Source: Burkholderia cenocepacia (GTDB lineage: Bacteria > Pseudomonadota > Gammaproteobacteria > Burkholderiales > Burkholderiaceae). Taken from it: 64,000 bases of DNA. Below the pieces are notes generated by a model that was not told where the DNA came from, did no database searches, and saw only the letters and a program-made list of their open reading frames with translations. Below are positions 16,305 through 25,945 of the stretch, in pieces (position 1 is the stretch's first letter; every line of letters begins with the position of its first letter). Position numbers and translations under genes: made by a program. Location of the stretch: NCBI RefSeq assembly GCF_900446215.1, contig NZ_UAQZ01000015.1, forward strand, positions 62,001-126,000. Direction: 5' to 3'.

Positions 16305-16454
16305 ATGAAACCGTCAAACTGGTCGCGCGGCAGGATCGCCGCGCTGCTCGTCGCCGCGGGCGTCGCGCTGTCCGGCTGCGGAATCCTCGGCTGCGGCGGC
16401 GCCGCGACCAACGGCGCGGCCGCCGGCGGCTGCTCGGCCGGCATGCGGTTCTGA
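16305..16454 (+). CDS. Small predicted lipoprotein, 49 residues
   Basis: A short frame starting ATG AAA CCG with GAGGA upstream. It encodes MKPSNWSRGRIAALLVAAG, a positively charged then hydrophobic signal sequence, ending in the lipobox L-S-G-C (Cys25). The remaining 24 residues are Gly/Ala-rich with two further Cys. The gene starts 43 bp after the ChaC-like stop and reads the same way. The combination of ribosome-binding site, signal peptide and lipobox makes it credible although very short. Function unknown; its location just before corC and lnt (lipoprotein acylation) may be coincidental. Confidence 0.7.
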   Translation: MKPSNWSRGRIAALLVAAGVALSGCGILGCGGAATNGAAAGGCSAGMRF

Positions 16455-16748
16455 ACCGCGCGCCGGCGGCGCCCGCCTGCGGCAGAATGCCGCGCTCACG
16501 ACCGATGTCCCGCGTCGGGCCGCGCCGCCCTTGCCGCCGCCGTTTTTTTGCCGCCGCGCCCCGCCGACTCTTTCTGCGCTAGGATGGACCCGAGGACGGC
16601 GTCGCGCCCGGCGCGGCCGTCCGCGAGCGGGCCCGCGCGAGCCGCCCATCCTGGCCGTGCGGCCGGGGTGACACGGTCGCGTCGTGCCCTTGGTGTATCC
16701 TTGCCTACTCCGTGACCGCGCGCCCCGGCATGACCCGGGCGCACCACC

Positions 16749-17636
16749 ATGAACGATTCGTATCCCAGTCGTAAGTCAACCGACAAACCGCAAGAAAAGC
16801 GCTCGCTGCTCGAGCGCCTGACCGACTTCATCTCGCCCGAGCCCGAATCCCGCGGCGAGCTGCTGGAAATCCTCCAGGACGCCCACGAACGCAACCTGAT
16901 CGACGCCGATTCGCTGTCGATGATCGAAGGCGTGTTCCAGGTATCCGATCTGTGCGCCCGCGACATCATGGTGCCGCGCGCGCAGATGGACGCGATCAAC
17001 ATCGCCGACAAGCCCGAGGATTTCATCCCGTTCGTCCTCGAAAAGGCGCACTCGCGCTACCCCGTGTACGAGGAGAACCGCGACAACGTGATCGGCGTGC
17101 TGCTCGCGAAGGACCTGCTGCGCTTCTACGCCGAGGAAGAGTTCGACGTGCGCGGGATGCTGCGCCCGGCCGTGTTCATTCCGGAATCGAAGCGCCTGAA
17201 CGTGCTGCTGCACGACTTCCGCGTGAACCGCAACCACCTGGCGATCGTCGTCGACGAATACGGCGGCGTCGCGGGCCTGATCACGATCGAGGACGTGCTC
17301 GAACAGATCGTCGGCGACATCGAGGACGAATACGACTTCGACGAGGAAGCCGGCAACATCATCGCGGGGCCGGACGGCCGCTACCGCGTGCGTGCGCTCA
17401 CCGAGATTGAACAGTTCAACGAGGTGTTCGGCACCGATTTCCCCGACGACGAAGTCGACACGATCGGCGGGCTGATCACCCATCATTTCGGACGCGTGCC
17501 GCACCGCGGCGAGAAGCTGCAGCTCGGCAACCTCGCGTTCGAAATCCAGCGCGGCGATGCGCGCCAGGTTCATGTGCTGCTGGTGCGCCGCAACCCGCTC
17601 GCCAGCCGTCGCGCCGAAACCTCGCACGAAGACTGA
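16749..17636 (+). CDS. corC: CorC/HlyC-type CBS-domain protein (YbeX)
   Basis: A 295-residue cytosolic protein with two CBS domains (about residues 70-190; VSDLCARDIMVPRAQMDAI opens the first, HLAIVVDEYGGVAGLITIED is in the second) and a C-terminal CorC_HlyC FAD-like domain (about 205-290). CorC is linked to magnesium/cobalt efflux and, as YbeX, to ribosome function with YbeY and YbeZ. Length matches E. coli CorC. It is preceded by about 295 bp after the small lipoprotein and followed 52 bp later by lnt, the conserved order. Confidence 0.93.
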   Translation: MNDSYPSRKSTDKPQEKRSLLERLTDFISPEPESRGELLEILQDAHERNLIDADSLSMIEGVFQVSDLCARDIMVPRAQMDAINIADKPEDFIPFVLEKAHSRYPVYEENRDNVIGVLLAKDLLRFYAEEEFDVRGMLRPAVFIPESKRLNVLLHDFRVNRNHLAIVVDEYGGVAGLITIEDVLEQIVGDIEDEYDFDEEAGNIIAGPDGRYRVRALTEIEQFNEVFGTDFPDDEVDTIGGLITHHFGRVPHRGEKLQLGNLAFEIQRGDARQVHVLLVRRNPLASRRAETSHED

Positions 17637-17688
17637 CCGTTCCGCGCCAGCCGCGCCTCCTTCAACCGCTCGCCCACTTCCGCTTCAC

Positions 17689-19389
17689 ATGGACGATCCG
17701 ATCCCGTCCCGCCCGGCTGGCGGCCTTCTCGCGCCGGCCCCCGGCCGCGCGCTGCCGCGCTGGCATTATCCGGCCGCGCTGCTCGCCGGCGCCGCCAATA
17801 CGCTCAGCTTCGCGCCCACGCCGCACGGCGGCTGGCTGCAGCTCGTCGTATTCGTCTGGTTTTTCGCACAGCTGACGCGCACGTCGAGCTGGCGCGGTGC
17901 CGCGCTCACCGGCGGCGCGTTCGGCTTCGGCAACTTCATCAGCGGCGTCTGGTGGCTCTACATCAGCATGCACGTGTACGGCGAGATGGCCGCGCCGCTC
18001 GCGGGCGGCGCGCTCGTGCTGTTCTCGCTGTACCTGTCGCTGTACCCGGCGTTCTCGGCCGGGCTGTGGTCGTTCTGCGCGGGCCATGCGTGGCATCGCC
18101 GCGCGCCCGACCCGCGGCCGTTCTCGCCGACCTGGCACGGCGCGTTTGCGTTCGCGAGCGCGTGGGCGCTCGGCGAATGGCTGCGCGGCACCGTGTTCAC
18201 CGGCTTTCCGTGGCTCGGCAGCGGCTACCCGCAGGTCGACGGCCCGTTCGCCGGCTTTGCGCCGGTGGTCGGCGTGTACGGGATCGCGTGGGTGCTCGCG
18301 CTGTTCGCCGCACTGGTCGTGCAGGCGCTCGTCGCCGCGCGTCCGTCGCCCGTGCGTGACAACGGAGCCGGTGCATCCGGCGGCAACGCCCGCGTGCGCG
18401 TCGCCGCGCCGGCCGGCATCGCCGTCGCGCTCGTCGCGGCCGGCCTCGGACTGTCGCAGGTCACCTGGATCGTGCCCGCGAACGCGCCGCTCACCGTGCG
18501 GCTGCTGCAGGGCAACGTGAAGCAGGACATCAAGTTCGAGCAGGAAGGCATCGACGCAGCGATCAAGATGTATCAGCAGATGATCGTCGAGAAGCCGGCC
18601 GACCTGATCGTCACGCCCGAGACCGCGATCGCGGTGATGATCCAGGAGCTGCCCGAGCCGTTCGCGGTCGCGATCCGCAAGTTCAGCGACACGACCGGCT
18701 CGGCCGTGCTGTTCGGCGCGGTCGGCGCGTCGGTGACCGAGGACGGCCACTACGTCGACTACACGAACAGCCTGTACGGCGTGACGCCGAACTCGCGCGA
18801 CATCTATCACTACGACAAGCACCACCTCGTGCCCTTCGGCGAGTTCATTCCGTGGGGCTTCCGGTGGTTCGTCGACCTGATGAAGATGCCGCTCGGCGAC
18901 TTCGCGCGCGGCGCGCCCGTGCAGAAGCCGTTCCTCGTGCACAACCAGCCGGTGATGGCCGACATCTGCTACGAGGACTTGTTCGGCGAGGAAATCGCCG
19001 CGACGATCCGCGACAACCCGCAGCCGCCGGGCGTGCTCGTCAACGTGACGAACCTCGCGTGGTTCGGCGACACGATCGCGCTCGACCAGCACCTGCAGAT
19101 CGCCCGGATGCGCTCGCTCGAAACGGGCCGGCCGATGCTGCGCTCGACCAACACCGGGATGACGGCCGCGATCGACGCGCACGGCCGCGTGCTCGGCCAG
19201 TTGAAGCCGTTCACGATCGGCTCGCTCGACGTGCGGATCGAAGGCACGAGCGGCTTCACGCCGTACGTGACGAGCGGCAACAATATCGTGCTCGCGGTGT
19301 CGCTCGTGCTGCTCGCGTTCGGCTTCACGTTCGGGCCCGGGCTGCGGCGGCGCAACGGCCGCAAGCCCGGCGACGACGAAGCGGCATGA
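17689..19389 (+). CDS. lnt: Apolipoprotein N-acyltransferase
   Basis: A 566-residue inner-membrane enzyme that adds the third acyl chain to lipoproteins. Several N-terminal membrane helices (about 20-260) precede a periplasmic nitrilase-like domain. The catalytic triad is readable: Glu in VTPETAI, Lys in YDKHHLVPFGEF, and nucleophilic Cys in DICYEDLFG. A final membrane helix lies near 525-550. The chosen start, MDDPIPSRPAGG, follows the corC stop by 52 bp; the open frame extends further upstream into corC without a better site. It is somewhat longer than E. coli Lnt (512 residues). Confidence 0.95.
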   Translation: MDDPIPSRPAGGLLAPAPGRALPRWHYPAALLAGAANTLSFAPTPHGGWLQLVVFVWFFAQLTRTSSWRGAALTGGAFGFGNFISGVWWLYISMHVYGEMAAPLAGGALVLFSLYLSLYPAFSAGLWSFCAGHAWHRRAPDPRPFSPTWHGAFAFASAWALGEWLRGTVFTGFPWLGSGYPQVDGPFAGFAPVVGVYGIAWVLALFAALVVQALVAARPSPVRDNGAGASGGNARVRVAAPAGIAVALVAAGLGLSQVTWIVPANAPLTVRLLQGNVKQDIKFEQEGIDAAIKMYQQMIVEKPADLIVTPETAIAVMIQELPEPFAVAIRKFSDTTGSAVLFGAVGASVTEDGHYVDYTNSLYGVTPNSRDIYHYDKHHLVPFGEFIPWGFRWFVDLMKMPLGDFARGAPVQKPFLVHNQPVMADICYEDLFGEEIAATIRDNPQPPGVLVNVTNLAWFGDTIALDQHLQIARMRSLETGRPMLRSTNTGMTAAIDAHGRVLGQLKPFTIGSLDVRIEGTSGFTPYVTSGNNIVLAVSLVLLAFGFTFGPGLRRRNGRKPGDDEAA

Positions 19390-19461
19390 TGCAGCGGGCC
19401 GCTGCCGCGCGCGGCGGCCCGTGACCACGAACCGGCCGGCCGCTCAGGCGGGCCGGGACGA

Positions 19462-21108
19462 TCAGTTCGATCGATCCTGTTGCGCCGGCTGCGCGGCAAG
19501 GCCGCGCAGATCGCGGCTCACTTCCTCCATCACCGGCGCCCACGCGCCGAACGTCGGCTGCCGGTACAACGTCGCGGTCGGATACCACGGGCTGTCCGCG
19601 CGATCGAGCAGCCACGGCCAGTGCGGATTCACGTCGAGCAGCACCCAGGTGCGCGCACCGAGCGCGCCGGCCAGGTGCGCGACCGACGTGCACACGGTGA
19701 TCACGAGATCGAGCGCGCCGATGAACGCGGCCGTATCGTCGAAGCTCTTCAACTCGGCCGTGTAGTCGTCGATCGCAAAGCCCGCCGCGCGCGCGGCGGC
19801 GACATCCGCATCCGCACCCGGCTGCAGCGAATAGAACGCGACGCCGTCGATGCCGCGAAACGCGTCGGCATAGCGCTCGAGCCCGACGCGCCGGAACGGA
19901 TTGCGCTGATGGCCCGCGCTGCCCGTCCACACGAGCCCGACCTTCAGCCGGCCATCGCCCGCGAGCCGCGCGCGCCATGCATCACGTGCGCGTGGTTCGG
20001 CCCGCAGGTAAGGCACCGACGCGGCGAGCGTCGACGCCTCCATCCCGAGCATCAGCGGCAGGCCGATCAACGGCACTTCGTAATCGAATGCCGGCAGCGC
20101 ATCGATGCCGCCGCCCGCGCCGAACACGTCCGCGTGCGCGCCGAGACTGCGCTGCATCAGCGTACCGAGCGCCGGAAACGTATTCCACGCGAGCCGGCCG
20201 CCTTCGCGATGCACGCGTTCGGCGAGCGGCACGACGAAGCGGCAGAACTGCAGCACGTCGCCGAGCCCCTGCTCGCCCCACACCAGCAGCGTCTTGCCGG
20301 CGAGCGGCTCGCCCTGCCAGCGCGGGCCCGGCAGTGCCGGCCGGCGACCGCGCAACTCGCCCGCGCCGTCCCAGCGCGCCTCGTGGCCACGCCAACCGGC
20401 CGCGTGGTTGCCGCGCACCAGCTGGATGATCGCGAGATTGAAGCGGAACGACGCATCGTCGGGCGCGAGTTCGCAGGCGCGCGCCGCATGGCGCTCGGCC
20501 TCGTCCCAGCGCTGCGCCTCCTTCATCGCCATCGCGACGTTGTTCATCGCGAGCGCGTTGTCGGGCGCGAGCTCGACGAGCCGCGCGGCGCACGCGAGCG
20601 CACCGTCCAGGTCGTGCGTCGCGATCCGCGCGACGACGAGGTTGATCCATGCCTGCACGTCCTGCGGATCGTGCTGCACGGCCGCGTCGAGCAACGCGAT
20701 CTCTTCCGCGCGATCGGCGCCCGACAAGCGCAGCGCGATCGCGAGGTTGTTGCGCAGCGACGGCCAGCCGGCATCGATCGCGAGCGCCGCGCGGTACGGC
20801 GCGACCGCGTCCGCGTGACGGCCGGCCATCTGCAGCGCATAGCCATGGTTGAAGTGTGTGGCCGCGCCCGGCTGCACGCGCACCGCGCATTCGGCGAGCG
20901 CGAGCGCGTCGGCCGTGCGCTGCCGCGCGACGAGCGCCGTCGTGAGCCGCACGAGCGCGTCGGCATCGACCGCATGCAGATGGGCGGCGGCGGCCAGCCA
21001 CAGATCGTGCGCGGCGCGCTCGCCGCGCGCCTGCGCGTCGGCGGCCTGGCCGAGCAACGCGAGGAACGGCGGAAGCAGCGGAATCAGAATGTCGGTCGGT
21101 TCATCCAT
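19462..21108 (-). CDS. TPR-repeat protein with glycosyltransferase-like C-terminal domain
   Basis: A 548-residue protein starting MDEPTDILIPLL. Tetratricopeptide-type helices fill about residues 30-265 (for example HFNHGYALQMAGRHADAVAP and NNVAMAMKEAQRWDEAERHA). A C-terminal domain resembling heptosyltransferase-like GT-B folds follows, with LLVWGEQGLGDVLQFCRFV, VGLVWTGSAGHQRN and VITVCTSVAHLAGALG. Such proteins occur widely in Burkholderia and are often annotated only as TPR proteins. A sugar-transfer role in glycoprotein or surface glycan synthesis is possible but unproven. It is convergent with lnt and stands alone. Confidence 0.85.
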   Translation of the reverse strand: MDEPTDILIPLLPPFLALLGQAADAQARGERAAHDLWLAAAAHLHAVDADALVRLTTALVARQRTADALALAECAVRVQPGAATHFNHGYALQMAGRHADAVAPYRAALAIDAGWPSLRNNLAIALRLSGADRAEEIALLDAAVQHDPQDVQAWINLVVARIATHDLDGALACAARLVELAPDNALAMNNVAMAMKEAQRWDEAERHAARACELAPDDASFRFNLAIIQLVRGNHAAGWRGHEARWDGAGELRGRRPALPGPRWQGEPLAGKTLLVWGEQGLGDVLQFCRFVVPLAERVHREGGRLAWNTFPALGTLMQRSLGAHADVFGAGGGIDALPAFDYEVPLIGLPLMLGMEASTLAASVPYLRAEPRARDAWRARLAGDGRLKVGLVWTGSAGHQRNPFRRVGLERYADAFRGIDGVAFYSLQPGADADVAAARAAGFAIDDYTAELKSFDDTAAFIGALDLVITVCTSVAHLAGALGARTWVLLDVNPHWPWLLDRADSPWYPTATLYRQPTFGAWAPVMEEVSRDLRGLAAQPAQQDRSN

Positions 21109-21391
21109 GCAATCGGCATCGGCAAGCGGTGACGCGGCACGCGTGGCGCGCCGCAATACGCGCATCTTACCGCCCGCGCGACGCGCCGCGGCAGGGGCGC
21201 CGCGCGCGTGCGCGCAGGCCGCGGGAGCGGTGCGGCGATGCCCGCATCGGCCTTCCGGCCGCATCCGGTCGCCGATCCGGTAAAATTACGCGTTTCAGCA
21301 CACTAACAAGCCGCGCCGCCGCGCGAGCCGACCCTCCGGGCCCGCCCGGAGCGCCGTCCGCAACGGAGCGCCAGCGCCACGAAGGCTCTTC

Positions 21392-22396
21392 ATGCTTACG
21401 TTTCAGCAAATCATCCTGACGCTGCAGTCCTACTGGGACAAGCAGGGTTGCGCCCTGCTCCAGCCCATCGACATGGAAGTCGGCGCGGGCACGTCGCACG
21501 TCCACACGTTCCTGCGCGCGGTCGGCCCCGAGCCGTGGCGCGCCGCGTACGTGCAGCCGTCGCGCCGCCCGAAGGACGGCCGCTATGGCGAAAACCCGAA
21601 CCGCCTGCAGCACTACTACCAGTACCAGGTCGTGCTCAAGCCGGCGCCGGAAAACATCCTCGACCTGTACCTCGGCTCGCTCGAGGCGCTCGGCTTCGAC
21701 CTGAAGCAGAACGACGTGCGCTTCGTCGAGGACGACTGGGAGAACCCGACGCTCGGCGCGTGGGGCCTCGGCTGGGAAGTGTGGCTGAACGGGATGGAAG
21801 TCACGCAGTTCACGTATTTCCAGGAAGTCGGCGGGCTCGAATGCAAGCCGGTGCTCGGCGAGATCACGTACGGCCTCGAGCGCCTCGCGATGTATCTGCA
21901 GAAGGTCGAGAACGTGTACGACCTCGTGTGGACCGAGTGGGAAGAGCAAGGCCCGAACGGCCCCGAGCTGCGCCGCCTGTCGTACGGCGACGTGTACCAC
22001 CAGAACGAGGTCGAGCAGTCGACCTACAACTTCGAGCACGCGAACGTCGACCTGCTGTTCACGTTCTTCAACAGCTACGAAGCGGAAGCGAAGAAGATGA
22101 TCGACGCGCAGCTCGCGCTGCCCGCGTACGAACTCGTGCTGAAGGCCGGCCACACGTTCAACCTGCTCGACGCGCGCGGCGCGATCTCGGTGACCGAGCG
22201 GGCCGCGTACATCGGCCGCATCCGCGCACTGTCGCGTCTCGTCGCGCAGGCTTACTACGACTCGCGCGAGAAGCTCGGCTTCCCGATGCTCGGCAACCCG
22301 CCGGGCGTGCCGGGCCTCACCACCGACGCCCAGGACGCCGCCCAGCCGGCATGGGCGCCGCCGCTCAAGGTCGAACGCAAGATCGATCAGGTCTGA
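21392..22396 (+). CDS. glyQ: Glycyl-tRNA synthetase alpha subunit
   Basis: A 334-residue class II synthetase alpha chain that activates glycine in the alpha2beta2 GlyRS. Diagnostic text includes FQQIILTLQSYWDKQGCALL, PSRRPKDGRYGENPNR and LECKPVLGEITYGLERLAMY. It is slightly longer than E. coli GlyQ (303), with an extended C-terminus (TTDAQDAAQPAWAPPLKVER). The beta subunit follows 22 bp downstream. The start ATG is confirmed by the conserved MLTFQQI. Confidence 0.98.
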   Translation: MLTFQQIILTLQSYWDKQGCALLQPIDMEVGAGTSHVHTFLRAVGPEPWRAAYVQPSRRPKDGRYGENPNRLQHYYQYQVVLKPAPENILDLYLGSLEALGFDLKQNDVRFVEDDWENPTLGAWGLGWEVWLNGMEVTQFTYFQEVGGLECKPVLGEITYGLERLAMYLQKVENVYDLVWTEWEEQGPNGPELRRLSYGDVYHQNEVEQSTYNFEHANVDLLFTFFNSYEAEAKKMIDAQLALPAYELVLKAGHTFNLLDARGAISVTERAAYIGRIRALSRLVAQAYYDSREKLGFPMLGNPPGVPGLTTDAQDAAQPAWAPPLKVERKIDQV

Positions 22397-22418
22397 CGAG
22401 ACGAGATTCAATCCAACC

Positions 22419-24518
22419 ATGACGCACAATCATCCCGCCCCCCTGCTCGTCGAACTGCTGACCGAAGAGCTGCCGCCGAAGGCCCTCGCGCGCCTCGGCG
22501 ACGCATTCGCCGAAGGTCTCGCGCAACGCCTCGCGGCGCGCGACCTCGTCGAAGGCGAACTCGTGTTCGAACGCTACGCCACGCCGCGCCGCCTCGCGGT
22601 CGTCGTGCAGAACGTGCGCGCCGTCGCGCCTGACCGGCAGGTCCGCGAAAAGGTCCTGCCCGTGTCGGTCGCGCTCGACGCCGAAGGCAAGCCGACGGCC
22701 CCGCTCGCGAAGAAGCTCGCGGCGCTCGGCCACCCGAACCTGTCGATCGCCGATCTCGAGCGCGCGCAGGACGGCAAGGCCGAAGCGTTCTTCATCAATT
22801 ACTCGGCGGCCGGCGCCACGCTCGCCGACGGCCTGCAGGCCGCGCTCGACGAGGCGCTCGCGAAGCTGCCGATCCCGAAATTCATGACGTACCAGCGCCC
22901 GGACGGCTCGGACGTGAAGTTCGTGCGCCCGGTGCATCGCCTGACGGTGCTGCACGACGACCGCATCGTGCCCGTCACCGCGTTCGGCGTCGACGCCGGC
23001 GACACGACGCTCGGCCACCGCTTCCTGTCCGACGGCCTGGTCGCGATCCAGCACGCCCGCGCGTACGCCGACACGCTGCGCGACAAGGGCCGCGTGATCG
23101 CGCACTTCGCCGATCGCCGCGAAACGATCCGCACGCAACTGAACGAACATGCGAACGGCGACACGGTCGTGATGCCCGAATCGCTGCTCGACGAAGTCAC
23201 GTCGCTGGTCGAATGGCCGGTCGTCTACCCGTGCCGCTTCGAGGACGAATTCCTGCAGGTGCCGCAGGAATGCCTGATCCTCACGATGCAGACGAACCAG
23301 AAGTATTTCGCGCTGACCGACGTCGCCGGCAAGCTGCGCTCGCGCTTCCTGATCGTGTCGAACATCGAGACGAAGACGCCGGGCGAGATCATCGAGGGCA
23401 ACGAGCGCGTCGTGCGCCCGCGCCTCGCCGATGCGAAGTTCTTCTTCGAGCAGGACAAGAAGAAGCCGCTCGCCGACCGCGTGCCGCAACTCGCGAACGT
23501 CGTCTATCACAACAAGCTCGGTTCGGCGCTCGCCCGCGTCGAGCGCCTCGAGGCGCTGGCCGGCGAAATCGCCCCTGCGATCGGCGCCGACACCGCGCAC
23601 GCGAAGCGCGCCGCGCGCCTCGCGAAGGCCGACCTGCTGACCGACATGGTCGGCGAGTTCCCGGAACTGCAGGGCACGATGGGCACGTACTACGCGCGCC
23701 ACGACGGCGAAGCCGACGACGTCGCGCTCGCATGCGCCGAGCACTACCAGCCGCGCTTTTCCGGCGACGCACTGCCGACCACGCCGGTGTCGACCGCCGT
23801 CGCGCTCGCCGACAAGCTCGAAACGATCGTCGGCATCTGGGGCATCGGCCTCGCGCCGACCGGCGAGAAGGATCCGTTCGCGCTGCGCCGCCACGCGCTC
23901 GGCGTGCTGCGCCTGCTGCTCGAAAAGCAGCTGCCGCTCGATCTCGTCTCGCTGCTGCGCACGGCCCATGCACGCTTTAACGGCGTGCCGGGCGTCGCCG
24001 AATCGACCGACGCGATCTTCGCGTTCTTCATGGATCGCCTGCGCGGCCTGCTGCGCGAGCGCGGCTATTCGGCCGGCGAAATCGACGCGGTGCTGAGCCT
24101 GAATCCGACGCGCATCGACGATCTCGTCGCGCGTCTCGACGCGGTGCGCGAATTCACGCGCCTCGCGGAAGCCGAAGCGCTCGCGGCCGCGAACAAGCGG
24201 ATCTCGAACATCCTGAAGAAGTCGGAAGGCGGCGCGAACGGCGCGGTGCAGCCGACGCTGCTCGTCGAGGCCGCCGAGAAGGCGCTGCACGAACAGCTCG
24301 CGGCCGTCACGCCGCACGTGCAGTCGCAGCTCGAGGCGCGTGCATACACGGGCGCGCTGTCGGCGCTCGCCGCGCTGCGCGCGCCGGTCGACACGTTCTT
24401 CAACGACGTGATGGTCAACGCGGAAGATCCGGCCCTGCGCGCGAACCGTCTCGCGCTGCTGTCCGCGCTGCACCAGCAGATGAACTGCGTCGCCGACATC
24501 TCGAAGCTCGCCGCATAA
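22419..24518 (+). CDS. glyS: Glycyl-tRNA synthetase beta subunit
   Basis: A 699-residue beta chain, matching the usual 690-700. It starts LLVELLTEELPPKAL and contains KPTAPLAKKLAALG and the central conserved ENQKYF-like TNQKYFALTD. An HD-type region and an anticodon-binding DALR-like domain form the C-terminus. The subunit binds tRNA and completes the tetrameric enzyme. It is operonic with glyQ, and its stop lies 10 bp before gmhB. Confidence 0.97.
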   Translation: MTHNHPAPLLVELLTEELPPKALARLGDAFAEGLAQRLAARDLVEGELVFERYATPRRLAVVVQNVRAVAPDRQVREKVLPVSVALDAEGKPTAPLAKKLAALGHPNLSIADLERAQDGKAEAFFINYSAAGATLADGLQAALDEALAKLPIPKFMTYQRPDGSDVKFVRPVHRLTVLHDDRIVPVTAFGVDAGDTTLGHRFLSDGLVAIQHARAYADTLRDKGRVIAHFADRRETIRTQLNEHANGDTVVMPESLLDEVTSLVEWPVVYPCRFEDEFLQVPQECLILTMQTNQKYFALTDVAGKLRSRFLIVSNIETKTPGEIIEGNERVVRPRLADAKFFFEQDKKKPLADRVPQLANVVYHNKLGSALARVERLEALAGEIAPAIGADTAHAKRAARLAKADLLTDMVGEFPELQGTMGTYYARHDGEADDVALACAEHYQPRFSGDALPTTPVSTAVALADKLETIVGIWGIGLAPTGEKDPFALRRHALGVLRLLLEKQLPLDLVSLLRTAHARFNGVPGVAESTDAIFAFFMDRLRGLLRERGYSAGEIDAVLSLNPTRIDDLVARLDAVREFTRLAEAEALAAANKRISNILKKSEGGANGAVQPTLLVEAAEKALHEQLAAVTPHVQSQLEARAYTGALSALAALRAPVDTFFNDVMVNAEDPALRANRLALLSALHQQMNCVADISKLAA

Positions 24519-24528
24519 GGGCCGCCCG

Positions 24529-25092
24529 ATGCCGACCAGCCCCAACCGAAAGCTCGTCGTCCTCGACCGGGACGGCGTGATCAACGTCGATTCGGACGCG
24601 TTCATCAAGACGCCCGACGAATGGATCGCGCTGCCCGGCAGCTTCGAGGCGATCGCCCGGCTCAACCACGCGGGCTACCGCGTGGTCGTCGCGACCAACC
24701 AGTCCGGCATCGGTCGCGGGCTGTTCGACATGGCCGCGCTCAACGAGATGCACCTGAAAATGCATCGCGCGGCGGCCGCGGTCGGCGCGCGCATCGACGC
24801 GGTGTTCTTCTGCCCGCATACGGCCGAAGATCATTGCGACTGCCGCAAGCCGAAACCCGGCATGATGCAGATGATCGCCGAGCGCTTCGAGATCGATCCC
24901 GATCACACGCCGGTCGTCGGCGATTCGCTGCGCGACCTGCAGGCCGGCGTCGCGGTCGGCTTCCAGCCGCACCTCGTGCTGACCGGCAAGGGCAAGAAAA
25001 CGCTCGCCGCGGGCAATCTGCCGCCCGGCACGAAGGTCCACGACGACCTGCGCGCGTTTGCGCTCGATTTTCTTTCACACGAACACGAGTGA
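24529..25092 (+). CDS. gmhB: D-glycero-beta-D-manno-heptose-1,7-bisphosphate 7-phosphatase
   Basis: A 187-residue HAD-family histidinol-phosphatase-like enzyme of ADP-heptose synthesis, supplying LPS inner core. Motif I is LDRDGVIN with nucleophile Asp and general acid Asp. A zinc-binding loop CPHTAEDHCDCRKPKPGM gives the Cys/His ligands typical of GmhB, and motif IV is VVGDSLRDL. It lies 10 bp after glyS and 43 bp before plsC, so all are probably co-transcribed. The link to glyQS is a recurring order in betaproteobacteria. Confidence 0.94.
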   Translation: MPTSPNRKLVVLDRDGVINVDSDAFIKTPDEWIALPGSFEAIARLNHAGYRVVVATNQSGIGRGLFDMAALNEMHLKMHRAAAAVGARIDAVFFCPHTAEDHCDCRKPKPGMMQMIAERFEIDPDHTPVVGDSLRDLQAGVAVGFQPHLVLTGKGKKTLAAGNLPPGTKVHDDLRAFALDFLSHEHE

Positions 25093-25135
25093 TGCGGCTG
25101 CCGCGCGCATCCTCCCCAACGCCAGACTCACGCCG

Positions 25136-25900
25136 ATGCGCTTCGTCCGCTCCCTGCTGCTGCTGATCTACTTCATCCTGTACACGGTGCCGTACGCCAC
25201 CGCGTGCTTCATCGCGTTTCCGTTCATGCGCCCCGACGCGCGCTACTGGATGGCGGCCGGCTGGTGCAAGTCGACGCTGTGGGTCGTGCGCTGGCTGAAC
25301 GGCATCCGCTACCGGATCGAAGGGATGGAAAACCTGCCCGACGGCCCGGCCGTGCTGCTGTCGAAGCACCAGTCCGCCTGGGAGACGCTCGCGTTCCCGG
25401 CGCTGATGCCCAAGCCGCTCTGCTACGTGTTCAAGCGCGAGCTGCTGTACGTGCCGTTCTTCGGCTGGGCGCTCGGGCTGCTGCACATGGTCAACATCAA
25501 CCGCAAGGAAGGCAAGAACGCGTTCAATTCGGTGATCCGCCAGGGCAAGAAGCGCCTGTCGGAAGGCGCATGGATGATCATGTTCCCCGAAGGCACGCGT
25601 ACGCCGGTCGGCAAGCAGGGCAAGTACAAGACGGGTGGCGCGCGCTTCGCGATCGAAACCGGCACGCCGGTCGTGCCGATCGCGCACAATGCAGGGCGGG
25701 TGTGGCCGCGTAACTCGTTCACGAAATTCCCGGGCGTCGTCACGGTGTCGATCGGCAAGCCGATCGCGAGCGAAGGGCTAACGCCCGATGCATTGAACTC
25801 GCAGGTCGAAGCATGGATCGAAGCGGAAATGCGCCGCATCGATCCCGATGCGTATCGTCAGGCGGGTAACGCCGGCACACGCGATGCCGCGCGCGCCTGA
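25136..25900 (+). CDS. plsC: 1-acyl-sn-glycerol-3-phosphate acyltransferase
   Basis: A 254-residue membrane-associated enzyme that converts lysophosphatidic acid to phosphatidic acid. An N-terminal membrane helix is visible (LLLLIYFILYTVPYATACFI). The catalytic box normally written HX4D appears as HQSAWE, with Glu in the acidic position. Other blocks are FKRELLYVPFFGWALG and MFPEGTRTP, the glycerol-phosphate-binding motif. The start at 25136 fits the family; the open frame runs upstream into gmhB. It is part of the glyQ-glyS-gmhB-plsC transcript. Confidence 0.93.
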   Translation: MRFVRSLLLLIYFILYTVPYATACFIAFPFMRPDARYWMAAGWCKSTLWVVRWLNGIRYRIEGMENLPDGPAVLLSKHQSAWETLAFPALMPKPLCYVFKRELLYVPFFGWALGLLHMVNINRKEGKNAFNSVIRQGKKRLSEGAWMIMFPEGTRTPVGKQGKYKTGGARFAIETGTPVVPIAHNAGRVWPRNSFTKFPGVVTVSIGKPIASEGLTPDALNSQVEAWIEAEMRRIDPDAYRQAGNAGTRDAARA

Positions 25901-25945
25901 AGCCCCGGATTGCAGCCGTTGCGTACGACAAAAAGAAGCGAACTG

